From Natrinema sp. SYSU A 869 (GTDB lineage Archaea > Halobacteriota > Halobacteria > Halobacteriales > Natrialbaceae), in contig NZ_CP082249.1 of assembly GCF_019879105.1 (NCBI RefSeq), forward strand, positions 2,976,001-3,040,000: 64,000 nt of DNA. Reading direction: 5' to 3'. The notes under the pieces are model-generated. The model had not been told where the DNA came from, did no database searches, and saw only the letters and a list, made by a program, of their open reading frames with translations. Both the position numbers and the translations under genes were made by a program. Positions 29,078 to 37,631 of the stretch are shown here, piece after piece. How positions within the stretch are numbered: position 1 is the first letter of the stretch; each line of letters opens with the position of its first letter.

Positions 29078-31328
29078 CGCGCATCACCTCGCCCGCAGCG
29101 AACTCGAACTGCGAGCGGACCGCCTCGGCGAGCTCGTCGTCGACGTCGCCCTCTTCGAGCACGACTGCGATCTCTTCGAACAGCGCCTCGGTCTCGCCGA
29201 GGTCGGCCTCGCCGCCGGTGCTGGCCTCCCGGAGGACCCGTTCGAGTTCGCCGCGGGGCTGGTTGAGCAGCGCCTCGACGGCGTTCGTCTCGCCGTGGAT
29301 GGCCGCGTCGCCCGCGGCGTCGACGTCTTCGATGCGGAGTCCGGGCGTCGACTCGAGCAGTTTCAGATAGCGCGACTCGTCGTAGGTCCGCTGGAGGCCG
29401 CCGGCACCGCGCTCGTAGGAGCACCAGTAGAGAGCACGCTCGGCCGCGCGCGCACCAAGTGCGAGCCGCCTGCGGGAGCGCTGGGCGTGGTACGTCTCGA
29501 AGGGATCGCCGACAGCGGTCGCGTCGACCGGCTCGAACGTCTCCGCGATCTCCTCGAGCGACGGGTCGGTGACCGCGGGATAGGTCGGCATCTCTCGGAG
29601 CCACGCCGATGGGAACAGCTGGGTGAGGAACTGCTCGCCCGGGTAGGTCTCGTCGATCAGATCCAGCAGGAAGACCGCCTGCCGCGAGTCGTACTTCAGG
29701 TCGTCGACGGCACAGACGGTGACGCCGCCGGTCGGCGGCCGCGTCTCGACCGCATGGACGTAGGGCGCGTCGTACCTGATCGTTCGCCGGAGCATTCGGC
29801 GCAACCCCTGCCAGTCCGGCCCCACGAGGTCCGTCTCCTCGACGAAACGGGCGATCTCGAGGACGCGCTTCATACCTTCGTACTGCTCACGGGCGTCGAC
29901 CCATTCCTCCTCGCGGGCGATTCGTCCTTTCAGGTCCGTCCGGCGGATCCAGCGCTCGAGCGAGCGGCGGACGCTCGACCCGGCGGTTTCGGCGAGCAGG
30001 GCCGTCGAAAAGTCGGGGACGCGGGCCTGAAGACGGTTCAGCGAGACGTCTCGCGGGTCGCTCGAGTCCCGGGACTCGCGGGACGGTTCGGCGGGATCGA
30101 ACCGCTCGAGTGCGTCGCCGTCGCGCTCTCGTTCGCACTGGCACGTGATGACCGCATACAGTTCGTTCACTGCAGGGTCTTCGGCTAGTGAGGGCGTCCC
30201 AATCGTCGCGGTCGGCACTCCGGCGTCCCGGAGCCGCCGTCTGGTCTCCGGAACCCGCTCGATTCGCGGCACGGCGACGGCGAACTCGTCGGCGGACCAG
30301 CCGTGGCGGTCGGACAGCGACTGGATTTCGGTCGCGACTGCCCGGACCTGTTCACGGGCGGTCTCGGTGCGGATGCGTCGGGCCCGACCTGCCGGGTCTC
30401 CCACTGTGGACCCGTCACCGGTATCGACGTTTCCCTCCGGCGGCTCGCCCGTTGCGAGGAACCGCGTGATCGGTTGATGTGGCGGTGCATCAGTAGATTC
30501 ACAATCGGACACGGGCTCGAGTGACTCGATCTCGAGGCCAGCATCCCTCGCCGCCTCCTCGACGCAGCCCGGTTCGACCCGGGTGCGCTCGACGCTGGCG
30601 TGGCGTTCGCCGAGACAGACGAGGTCGACGTCGCCGGAAAGCGCCGCGAGGTATCGTCGGTCGAGTCGGCGGTACTCCTCAAATTCGACGGCGAGGACGG
30701 CGTCGAAGGAGGCGGTCACGCGGGTTCGCAGTCCGTCCGCGTTCGCCTCGAGCAAGTCGACCGCTTGCGGGATCACGTCCGCCCGCTCGACGTAGCCTCG
30801 ATCGTCGAGTTCCGCATGGAACCGGTCGTTCATCGCGTAGAGGAAGGCCAGACAGTCATGGGGCAAATCGAGGTCATCGAGCCGGATCCGTTGGCGGGTC
30901 GCCGCGAGCAGCAGTTGCCCAACGTCGCGCGCGAAGCTCTCGTGGTCGGCCGCGCGCTCGAGGTAGGCGGGAACCGATCGGCTCGCGCCGTCGATTACCA
31001 TCGAAATGAGCTCGATACGTTCCTCGTACTCGAGTCGAGAAAGCGTCGGATCGTATTCCTCGATGGTCTTCGAGGCGTGTTCCGGAAGCGACTCGATTCG
31101 GGGCGAGCGGGGACCATCGTCGGTCCGCTCGAGGTCGGCATCGGCTAACGCCTCGATCAGTGTCTCGAGACCCGCCGGATGCCGTTTCAGCACCAGGACG
31201 TTCCGCGGGCCGTGTTCCGCGGCGAGAGCGGCGTACTCCGCGGCAACCGTCGCGAACACGTCGGTCCCCGGCGCAGGTGCGGGAAGGAGCTTGCAGGTTC
31301 CGTCGAGTGCGGGCGGCGTGGCGGTCAT
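29070..31328 (-). CDS. AddB/RecC-like helicase-fold subunit lacking Walker A
   Basis: 752 residues. The pattern resembles the inactive helicase half of AddB/RecC: no GxGKT at the N-terminus (APAPGTDVFATVAAEYAAL instead), but late helicase features survive, namely VTVCAVDDLKYDSRQAVFLLDLIDE-type motif V region and a motif VI-like RALYWCSYERG. First gene of the operon, overlapping the next by 8 bases. Probably a scaffold or sequence-reading subunit for the AddA-like helicase. Family assignment is from motif layout and gene order, not from a search. A TATA-like ATTTAAATA lies about 30 bases ahead of the ATG. Confidence 0.72.
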   Translation of the reverse strand: MTATPPALDGTCKLLPAPAPGTDVFATVAAEYAALAAEHGPRNVLVLKRHPAGLETLIEALADADLERTDDGPRSPRIESLPEHASKTIEEYDPTLSRLEYEERIELISMVIDGASRSVPAYLERAADHESFARDVGQLLLAATRQRIRLDDLDLPHDCLAFLYAMNDRFHAELDDRGYVERADVIPQAVDLLEANADGLRTRVTASFDAVLAVEFEEYRRLDRRYLAALSGDVDLVCLGERHASVERTRVEPGCVEEAARDAGLEIESLEPVSDCESTDAPPHQPITRFLATGEPPEGNVDTGDGSTVGDPAGRARRIRTETAREQVRAVATEIQSLSDRHGWSADEFAVAVPRIERVPETRRRLRDAGVPTATIGTPSLAEDPAVNELYAVITCQCERERDGDALERFDPAEPSRESRDSSDPRDVSLNRLQARVPDFSTALLAETAGSSVRRSLERWIRRTDLKGRIAREEEWVDAREQYEGMKRVLEIARFVEETDLVGPDWQGLRRMLRRTIRYDAPYVHAVETRPPTGGVTVCAVDDLKYDSRQAVFLLDLIDETYPGEQFLTQLFPSAWLREMPTYPAVTDPSLEEIAETFEPVDATAVGDPFETYHAQRSRRRLALGARAAERALYWCSYERGAGGLQRTYDESRYLKLLESTPGLRIEDVDAAGDAAIHGETNAVEALLNQPRGELERVLREASTGGEADLGETEALFEEIAVVLEEGDVDDELAEAVRSQFEFAAGEVMRDD

Positions 31329-31970
31329 CGGTCGTACGTCACCGTGTATGACGGAATTAGTATTTAAATGTGGGCACGATTCGATCCGATTCGGTGTGCG
31401 GATTGACTCCGATCGATCGGACTCGAGTTCTGTCGTCGTACTCGAGTCCGACTCCGAACCACTCCTCGCCTGCGATCACAGCCGAAACTATCCTATTGCA
31501 GTAGTAATAATATAAAATATGAATGCTTGGCAGACTGAATTGGGTCTGGACTAGCAGTAGTATCGTATTGGAGCAGTAGGGGAAATTCTACGGCCATATA
31601 GATGATACTGTGTTTCTGAATGAGACAGAACCGGCTGATCCGGGTAATCTTCGAACAGGGGTCTATTACGACCGATAACTGGCTACTAATACACGTGTAT
31701 CGGAAACGGACGGATATGAGTCATCTATTACTTCTCTTGACAACCCTATGATTCTCGATACTTCGAATATCGCTGTTTACCGGCCCGGTGAGACAGTGGG
31801 ATGGACTGTCAGTCGGAATCTCCGATCGAACGGCAGTCGGTCGATCCACAGACAACCGTTAGGGCGGTCGGTCTCGAGGATCACTTACTGTGTGACGCTT
31901 CCGAAGACGCTTTGTCGACCGGCGACTGCTATCGAAACCGCTTTTCGGGCAGTCGTCAAACGCCCTCTCA
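31329..31970. other. Intergenic region, no gene seen
   Basis: 642 bases between the AddB-like start (minus) and the MFS gene (plus). The first 60 bases contain the AT-rich promoter of the minus-strand operon. The stretch 31500-31760 is AT-rich with several stops in all frames. The open frame 31748-32092 overlaps the MFS start and has no coding character. No tRNA or hairpin was recognised. Confidence 0.4.
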
Positions 31971-33143
31971 GTGAACTGGTCATACAGGAATACGGTCCTC
32001 GTTCTCTGTACGTTCGCGTTCTTCGTAACGGTGACCGCGCGGCTGGTGATCAGTCCGGTCGTTCCCGACATCGTCGAGACGTTTTCGGTTAGTACCGGCG
32101 CGGTCGGACTAGCGCTGTCGGGCATGTGGGCCGCGTACGCGCTCTCGCAGTTTCCGAGCGGGCTGCTCGGCGACCGATTCGGCGAGCGGCGAATCATCCT
32201 GACCGCAATCGGCGGAACGGCGGTCGCGAGCGCCATCCTTGCGCTATCACCGACGTACGTCGCCTTCCTGCTCTTCGCAATCGTCCTCGGCGGGGCGGCC
32301 GGCCTCCACTACAGCGTCGCGACGACGCTACTCACTCGGTTGTTCGATCAAACGGGACGTGCGATCGGGATCCACGTCTCCGGCGCGCCGATCGCCGGCC
32401 TCGCCGCGCCGGTGCTCGCCGCGATCGCCGCCGACCGATACGGCTGGCGCGCAGCGATCGCCGTCGGGACGGCCGTCGGGATTCCGATCATTGTTCTCTT
32501 CTTCCTCCAAACCCGTCCGACGGAGCCGCGCTATCCCGATCGGCGGATGCGAGACCAGGTCGATCCGTCCCTTCTCTCGCAGTTGCTGGCCCGCCCCAGC
32601 GTGGCCTACACGACCGCGCTCTGTGCGATGGGTGCCTTCACTTGGCAGGCCACAGCGTCGTTTCTCCCGACGTTCCTCGCGGTCGGCTACGGTCTCCCGC
32701 GGACGACGGCCGGCCTCCTGTTTTCGCTGTACTTCCTCGTCAACGGGGGCGTCCAGCCGCTGATCGGGTCGCTGTCCGATCGCTACTCGCGCGACGCCGC
32801 CGCCGCGATCACGATGACGGCGGGACTGGTCGGCTTCGCAGTGTTGGTCACCGGCGACGGGCTGGTAACGGCGATCGCCGGAGTCACCTGTGTCGGTGTC
32901 GCAATGACCTGGGGTGCACCGCTGCAATCGCGGTTCATGGACGTGCTCTCTTCCTCCGAACGCGGCCTCGGTTTCGGACTCGTCCGGACCGCCTACATGA
33001 TACTCGGCGCAACGGGGAGCGTCGCCATCGGCACGGCCGCCGATCTGTTCGGCTGGATGGTCGCGTTCGGCCTCCTCTCGACGATCATGGCGATCGCGCT
33101 GGTGACGATCGCCATGAACAATGTCCTCTCACTGGGGTACTAA
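31971..33143 (+). CDS. MFS transporter
   Basis: 390 residues, 12 hydrophobic segments, with the major facilitator motif A in the first half (GLLGDRFGERR, about 62-72) and a weaker version in the second half (GSLSDRYSRDA). A proton- or sodium-coupled carrier of a small organic solute is expected. It starts at GTG 31971; no ATG in frame is better placed. It converges on a TPP-dependent enzyme gene with 29 bases between stops; with the IclR regulator further on, it may import a substrate for that enzyme. Confidence 0.87.
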   Translation: MNWSYRNTVLVLCTFAFFVTVTARLVISPVVPDIVETFSVSTGAVGLALSGMWAAYALSQFPSGLLGDRFGERRIILTAIGGTAVASAILALSPTYVAFLLFAIVLGGAAGLHYSVATTLLTRLFDQTGRAIGIHVSGAPIAGLAAPVLAAIAADRYGWRAAIAVGTAVGIPIIVLFFLQTRPTEPRYPDRRMRDQVDPSLLSQLLARPSVAYTTALCAMGAFTWQATASFLPTFLAVGYGLPRTTAGLLFSLYFLVNGGVQPLIGSLSDRYSRDAAAAITMTAGLVGFAVLVTGDGLVTAIAGVTCVGVAMTWGAPLQSRFMDVLSSSERGLGFGLVRTAYMILGATGSVAIGTAADLFGWMVAFGLLSTIMAIALVTIAMNNVLSLGY

Positions 33144-33172
33144 CTGAAGCCCGATTCCACCCCTGAACCCGC

Positions 33173-34816
33173 CTACTCGCTCATCCAGTCGCTCGCCTGT
33201 GGTTCGCTCGGGTCCGTCGGAATCTCGACGAGAACCGGCTCCGCTGCCTCGAGCGCGGACACGAGCGTTGACCGAATTCCCGACGGCGTCTCTGCGTGCT
33301 CGGCCCGCATCCCGAGACTCGTCGCGAGGCCCGAGAAACTGATCGGCGCGTCCGTCCAGTCGTACTCGCCGGCCTCGAGATCGTAGTTCCGGCCGGCATC
33401 GTCGCTGATGATCGCGTAGTCCTCGTTGACGAAGACGACAATAGTGATCGGCAGCCCCTCGGAGACGGCCGTGTGGAGTTCGTGGACACACATCATGAGT
33501 CCGCCGTCGCCGACTAGAACGACCACGTCCTGGTCGGGGTTGGCGACCTGTGCGCCGATTCCCGACGGGAGGCTGGTTCCCATCGTCGCCCACGAGCCCG
33601 GATTGACGTACGAGCGCGGCCCCGCGGCCTCGAAGACGTTGAGTCCCCACACGCGGGAACCGCCGGCGTCGGCCGTCACGATCGCCTCCCGCGGGACCGC
33701 TTCCCGAATCGCCTCGAGCGCGCTAACCGACGTGATCGGCGGCGACGAGTCTCGCAGGTCCTCGAGTCGCTCGCTCGTCGCTGTTCGGATCTCGCTCGCA
33801 CGCTCGATGGCGTCTCTGGCCGTGAACTCGCGGTCGGCGAGCGCGTCCTCGAGCGCAGACAGTGCCTCGCCGGCGTCGGCAACGATGCCGACTGTCGGGT
33901 CGTAGCCAGTCCCGAGATCGCCGGGATCGAGCGTGACGTGGACGAGAGTCTCGGGCACGCTCACGGACCAGGAGCGGGTCGTGACGGCGTCAAAGTCCGT
34001 GCCGACCGCGAGCGCCGCGTCCGCGCTCGCGAGGAGTTCGAGCAACTCGGGTGATGCACTGCCCGACAGCGTTCCGGCGACGTATCCGTCGGGACCATCG
34101 GGGAGGACGCCTTTCCCCTTGTAGGTGGTGACGACGGGCGCGCCGAGTCGCTCCGCGACGTGCCGGAGGTCGTCGCTCGCCTCGGCGGCGCGGATGCCAC
34201 CGCCGGCGATGATCACCAGCTCATCGGCGTCGGCGAGACGATCGGCAGCTGCATCGATATCGCGATCCGCGGCCCCCGAGACCGAGTCACGGCTGTACTC
34301 CGCCGGTGTCGCGAGCGGCACGTCCATCGACAGGAAGTTCTTCGGAATCCCGACCCGGACCGGCCCCTTCGGTGCCGTCTCGGCGATCGCGATGGCCTCC
34401 TCGAGGATGGCGAGCGTACTCTCGGGGGCCTCGACGAGCAGATTCGCTTTGACGACATTGTCGTAGGTGTCCGGCGGCGTCTCGTGAATGCCGTCGCCAC
34501 CGCGGATCTCGGGTTCGGTCTCGACGGCGATGTGCACGAGCGGCGTGCAGTCGTTGAGCGCGTTCTTCAGCCCGTTCATCGCGTTCATATCGCCCGGACC
34601 GGGCACGACGGCCGTCGCCGCGGGCTCCCCGCTGGTCTCCGCGTACCCCCATGCCTGATGAGTGACGGCAGTCTCGTGGCGAGCCATGACGAACTGAATG
34701 TCGTCCCGCGCTCCGATCGCCTCGTTCAACGGGAGTGTCTGTTTGCCCGGGATGCCGAACACGGTGTTAATCCCGTCGGCCGCCAATCGCTCGATGACCG
34801 CTCGGCTCACGTCCAT
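33173..34816 (-). CDS. Thiamine-pyrophosphate-dependent enzyme, acetolactate-synthase type
   Basis: 547 residues with the three TPP-enzyme domains: N-terminal Pyr domain (GIPGKQTLPL, catalytic-type Glu in ARHETAVTHQA), central domain (VIIAGGGI, GTLSGSASPELLE), and C-terminal PP domain with the TPP/Mg motif GDGGLMM...NEDYAI. Related enzymes include acetolactate synthase, benzoylformate decarboxylase and sulfopyruvate decarboxylase; the residues visible do not choose. GAGGTGA (34821-34827, minus strand) is 4 bases before the ATG at 34816, a good Shine-Dalgarno, deciding this start over the one at 34840. Divergent from the IclR gene. Confidence 0.88.
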   Translation of the reverse strand: MDVSRAVIERLAADGINTVFGIPGKQTLPLNEAIGARDDIQFVMARHETAVTHQAWGYAETSGEPAATAVVPGPGDMNAMNGLKNALNDCTPLVHIAVETEPEIRGGDGIHETPPDTYDNVVKANLLVEAPESTLAILEEAIAIAETAPKGPVRVGIPKNFLSMDVPLATPAEYSRDSVSGAADRDIDAAADRLADADELVIIAGGGIRAAEASDDLRHVAERLGAPVVTTYKGKGVLPDGPDGYVAGTLSGSASPELLELLASADAALAVGTDFDAVTTRSWSVSVPETLVHVTLDPGDLGTGYDPTVGIVADAGEALSALEDALADREFTARDAIERASEIRTATSERLEDLRDSSPPITSVSALEAIREAVPREAIVTADAGGSRVWGLNVFEAAGPRSYVNPGSWATMGTSLPSGIGAQVANPDQDVVVLVGDGGLMMCVHELHTAVSEGLPITIVVFVNEDYAIISDDAGRNYDLEAGEYDWTDAPISFSGLATSLGMRAEHAETPSGIRSTLVSALEAAEPVLVEIPTDPSEPQASDWMSE

Positions 34817-35621
34817 ACGCTCACCTCGTAAACCAGGCACTTATGATCTCCCGTCAGTCCGCTCTCGGCCTCGTTTTCCGAGCGACGACTCGAGCCGTGA
34901 AACACCGCTTTCAGCGCTGATTCCGTGATCTATTCGCTCATATCGTCTCATCCGGATCCGTATGGGCTTCCCACTTATCAGTATGAATTACATCCATATC
35001 TATGTAAGCCTAATGGGGGATTCTCGGTCGATTTTCGTCGTCTCGGCTTGCGATTAGCCGGGTCGACAAACTAATACATCCGTTCAAATGAACAATGGAT
35101 GTGTGATTGAATTCATCTATTCGTCCGGTTTCGCCTGCGTTCCGTCACACTGATTCGAATCACGGTCCGATGATACCACGGTCGGCGGTCGAAAACAGTG
35201 TAAGTTGGGCCGTCTCGAGCAGCGGTATCGCAAGGATTGGCTCAGAACGCCTCCATATTTCGATTCGCGAAACGATATCCGAATGCCGATCGTCACCGGA
35301 ACCGACAGTATAGCCGATCTGTCTCTCGTCGTAATCGTGTCCTGCTGCGAAGGGGATTTGGTGAGTAAATTACGCAAGGTACAGACTGCCTCCGTCGCCA
35401 ATAGCGTCGTCGATTGTGGTCGTCATCGTTGTCACTTGTACTATCGGCTCTCTACACCCTCTCTACAGGAACTCAATAAGGTCGTTTCTTTTGGATTGCT
35501 GCCAATGGTGACGGCGACCAAATTGATGGGAATAGCCGTCGCTATCGGAGAGCGAAATAGTTCGCGGAGACGTTTCTCATTGGTGAACATTTTTATGGGT
35601 ACGGGCGCTATGACGCATATC
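34817..35621. other. Long divergent regulatory region
   Basis: About 805 bases between the TPP enzyme (minus) and the IclR gene (plus). It contains AT-rich tracts (34970-35020), a short inverted repeat at 35082-35093 and a TATA-like TTTTTATG at about 35590. Open frames here (35117-35401 minus; the upstream extension of the IclR frame from 35205) have no recognisable content. No other gene seen. Confidence 0.4.
35082..35093. promoter_or_regulatory. Candidate operator GTTCA-AA-TGAAC
   Basis: A perfect 5-base inverted repeat with a 2-base centre in the region between the TPP enzyme and the IclR regulator. IclR proteins bind palindromes of about this size near their own and target promoters, but the distance to either start (266 and 529 bases) is large. 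Position-based suggestion only. Confidence 0.25.
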
Positions 35622-36413
35622 ATGTCCCACAACGACGCCGGGAATCGGGAACGCGAACCCGGTTCACCGATAATCAAGAGCGTCGAAACCTCGCTCGCGA
35701 TCGTCGACGAGCTACAGGCTCGAGACGGAGCCGGGGTTTCGGAGCTAGCCGACGCGATCGGGAAATCGAAGGGGACGGTTCACAAACACCTGATCACCCT
35801 ACGCAAACACGATTACGTGGTCAAGGAGGGCGATACCTACCGGATCGGCCTCCGATTCCTTGACGTCGGTGGCTACGCCCTCCATCAGGTCGAGGGGCTT
35901 CAGTACATCGAGCCGAAGGTCCGAGAACTGGCGGATATCACCGGGGAGACGGTCCAGTTCTCAATCGAACAGCGCGGCCGATCCATCGTCCTCGACCGAA
36001 AAGCCGGGAAAAAGGGTGTCTTCAGCCGTGCTCGGATCGGAAAACGGTTCTACATGCATCAGGTCGCCGGCGGCAAGGCGATTTTGGCGAACCTGCCCGA
36101 CGAGCGCGTTCGCGAGATTGTCGCCTGTCACGGGTTGCCAGCCGCCACCGACGAGACGATCACTACCGAAGCCGAACTGTTCGAAGAACTCGAGGCAGTC
36201 CGTGAACGAGGATACGCGTTCAATATCGACGAGAGCACGCACGGACTCTGCGCGGTCGGCGTGCCACTGACGGGACCAGAGGGGTCAGTCATCGGCGCGT
36301 TCGCCGTCGCCGGCCCGAGCCATCGCATGCGCGGCGAGCGCTTCGAGTCGGAGATTCCCGACACGATCCGAAGCGTCATCAACGAACTCGAGTTAAATCT
36401 CGCCCACTCCTGA
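35622..36413 (+). CDS. IclR-family transcriptional regulator
   Basis: 263 residues. N-terminal winged HTH (about 15-75): SLAIVDELQA, GVSELADAIGKSKGTVHKHLITLRK. C-terminal IclR effector domain: YIEPKVRELADITGETVQFSIE, MHQVAGGKAILANLP, RERGYAFNIDEST and a Gly-rich CAVGVPLTGPEGSVIGAFAVAGP. It probably controls the divergent TPP enzyme and perhaps the MFS transporter in response to a small acid. The frame is open far upstream (35205); ATG 35622 follows a TATA-like TTTTTATG by about 25 bases. In-frame ATGs at 35595 and 35610 are alternatives. Confidence 0.9.
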   Translation: MSHNDAGNREREPGSPIIKSVETSLAIVDELQARDGAGVSELADAIGKSKGTVHKHLITLRKHDYVVKEGDTYRIGLRFLDVGGYALHQVEGLQYIEPKVRELADITGETVQFSIEQRGRSIVLDRKAGKKGVFSRARIGKRFYMHQVAGGKAILANLPDERVREIVACHGLPAATDETITTEAELFEELEAVRERGYAFNIDESTHGLCAVGVPLTGPEGSVIGAFAVAGPSHRMRGERFESEIPDTIRSVINELELNLAHS

Positions 36414-36537
36414 GACGGCTCAGTCGGCGTCTTCACTCCACCCTCGCGACCGCGCTCCTCGAGTTCGAATCGACTCCAGACATCAGATACGAATGATAGT
36501 TTGTATAGATATGTACATGTGCGACCAAAATCACATC

Positions 36538-36675
36538 TCATACCGGCTTAATCGGATATAGTGGGTTATTTGGGCTGTATGGGGCCGCTTGTTCTTCCTT
36601 TTGTCGCTGTCGAACAGCCTCGAATCCGGCTGCAAGGATAACCGACACAAATGCCCTCAAAGCACGGAAATACCG
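36538..36675 (-). pseudogene. Possible fragment of a protein C-terminus
   Basis: Within the roughly 530-base space between the IclR and CBS genes, the minus strand reads 45 residues with coding-like composition (RYFRALRAFVSVILAAG..., then KEEQAAPYSPNNP..., ending IKPV) to a stop, but an in-frame TAG precedes it and there is no start codon. It may be the tail of a decayed gene. The rest of 36414-36945 shows only a TATA-like ATATTGTATAC ahead of the CBS gene. Weak call. Confidence 0.25.
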
Positions 36676-36945
36676 CTATCTGGCGAGTGAATGGTCGAAC
36701 TTTCGTTTCTACCTCAGAAGAACTCTTCTCTGATAGATTGGTATAAATATATGAAGAATGGTACGTACTGAACTACGTCTTTGGTTCGGGTTCGAACCGG
36801 TCTCTCGAGTCCGATCGACAGCACGGATTCGACCGTCTCGAGTCAGGTCCCACCGAACCGGCTCGCATACTACTCTATCCATGTCACCGTTTCGGATGGG
36901 GGTCAGTCCGACAATCCTTATATTGTATACTGAATACTGTATGGT

Positions 36946-37350
36946 ATGGAGGATATTTTCGTCGCTCGGGTCATGTCCTCGTCACTGCACACGGTGACGC
37001 CAGACACGCTCGTCGAGGACGCTGCTCAGAAAATGCTCGACAATGAAATCAGTTCGGTCGTCGTCGTCGACGACGACAATCAGCTCGAGGGGATCTTGAC
37101 GACGACGGACTTCGTTCGGATCGTTGCCGAACAGAAGCCGAAGGATCAGACGTTGGTTTCGAAGTATATGAGCAGCGACGTCGTGACGGCATCCGCTCAA
37201 GATAGCATCCGCGACGCCGCGGATGTGATGATCGAACGCGGCTTCCACCATATTCCCGTCGTCGATGAGGACGAGGGCGTCATCGGGATGGTCACCACGT
37301 CGGATTTGGCGGGCTACCTCTCGCGCGAGCAGTCGCCGAGTCCGGAGTGA
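36946..37350 (+). CDS. Two-CBS-domain protein
   Basis: 134 residues, essentially a tandem CBS pair: first repeat about 5-62 (VMSSSLHTVTPDTLVEDAAQKM, VVVVDDDNQLEGILTTTDF), second about 70-128 (YMSSDVVTASAQDSIRDAADVM, IPVVDEDEGVIGMVTTSDL). CBS pairs bind adenosyl ligands (AMP, ATP, SAM, NAD) and regulate partner proteins; the partner is not adjacent in an operon. A TATA-like TTATATTG about 27 bases before the ATG suggests a leaderless mRNA. Confidence 0.9.
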   Translation: MEDIFVARVMSSSLHTVTPDTLVEDAAQKMLDNEISSVVVVDDDNQLEGILTTTDFVRIVAEQKPKDQTLVSKYMSSDVVTASAQDSIRDAADVMIERGFHHIPVVDEDEGVIGMVTTSDLAGYLSREQSPSPE

Positions 37351-37631
37351 GTTTCGCGGATCGGACCTGGTGACCTCCTTCTGAAGTGAGCGGGGTGCGG
37401 CCCCCCTCTTGCACCGTGACCATACGCTGCCGCTCGAGACGCCACTGCCATCTCGTAACTGCGCGAAGCAGAAGCGGTGCGCCCGCAAAGAGAGACGGAC
37501 GGCTTCTCAGGCGTCACTCGATACTGACCGGTTGCGGAACCGCCAAACCGATCGTACTCGCATCGCGGATCGGCCGCAACATCCTTGCCGGTTCCTACGT
37601 CTGTTATACGTACCTCTCGATAGCCCTACCG

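Noticed and set aside
27746-30188. Two long plus-strand frames (506 and 400 codons) opposite the AddAB-like operon
   Set aside because: Antisense of strongly coding minus-strand genes; composition typical of shadow frames.
31748-32092. 114-codon frame before the MFS gene
   Set aside because: Overlaps the true GTG start region and has Arg/Ser-rich shadow composition.
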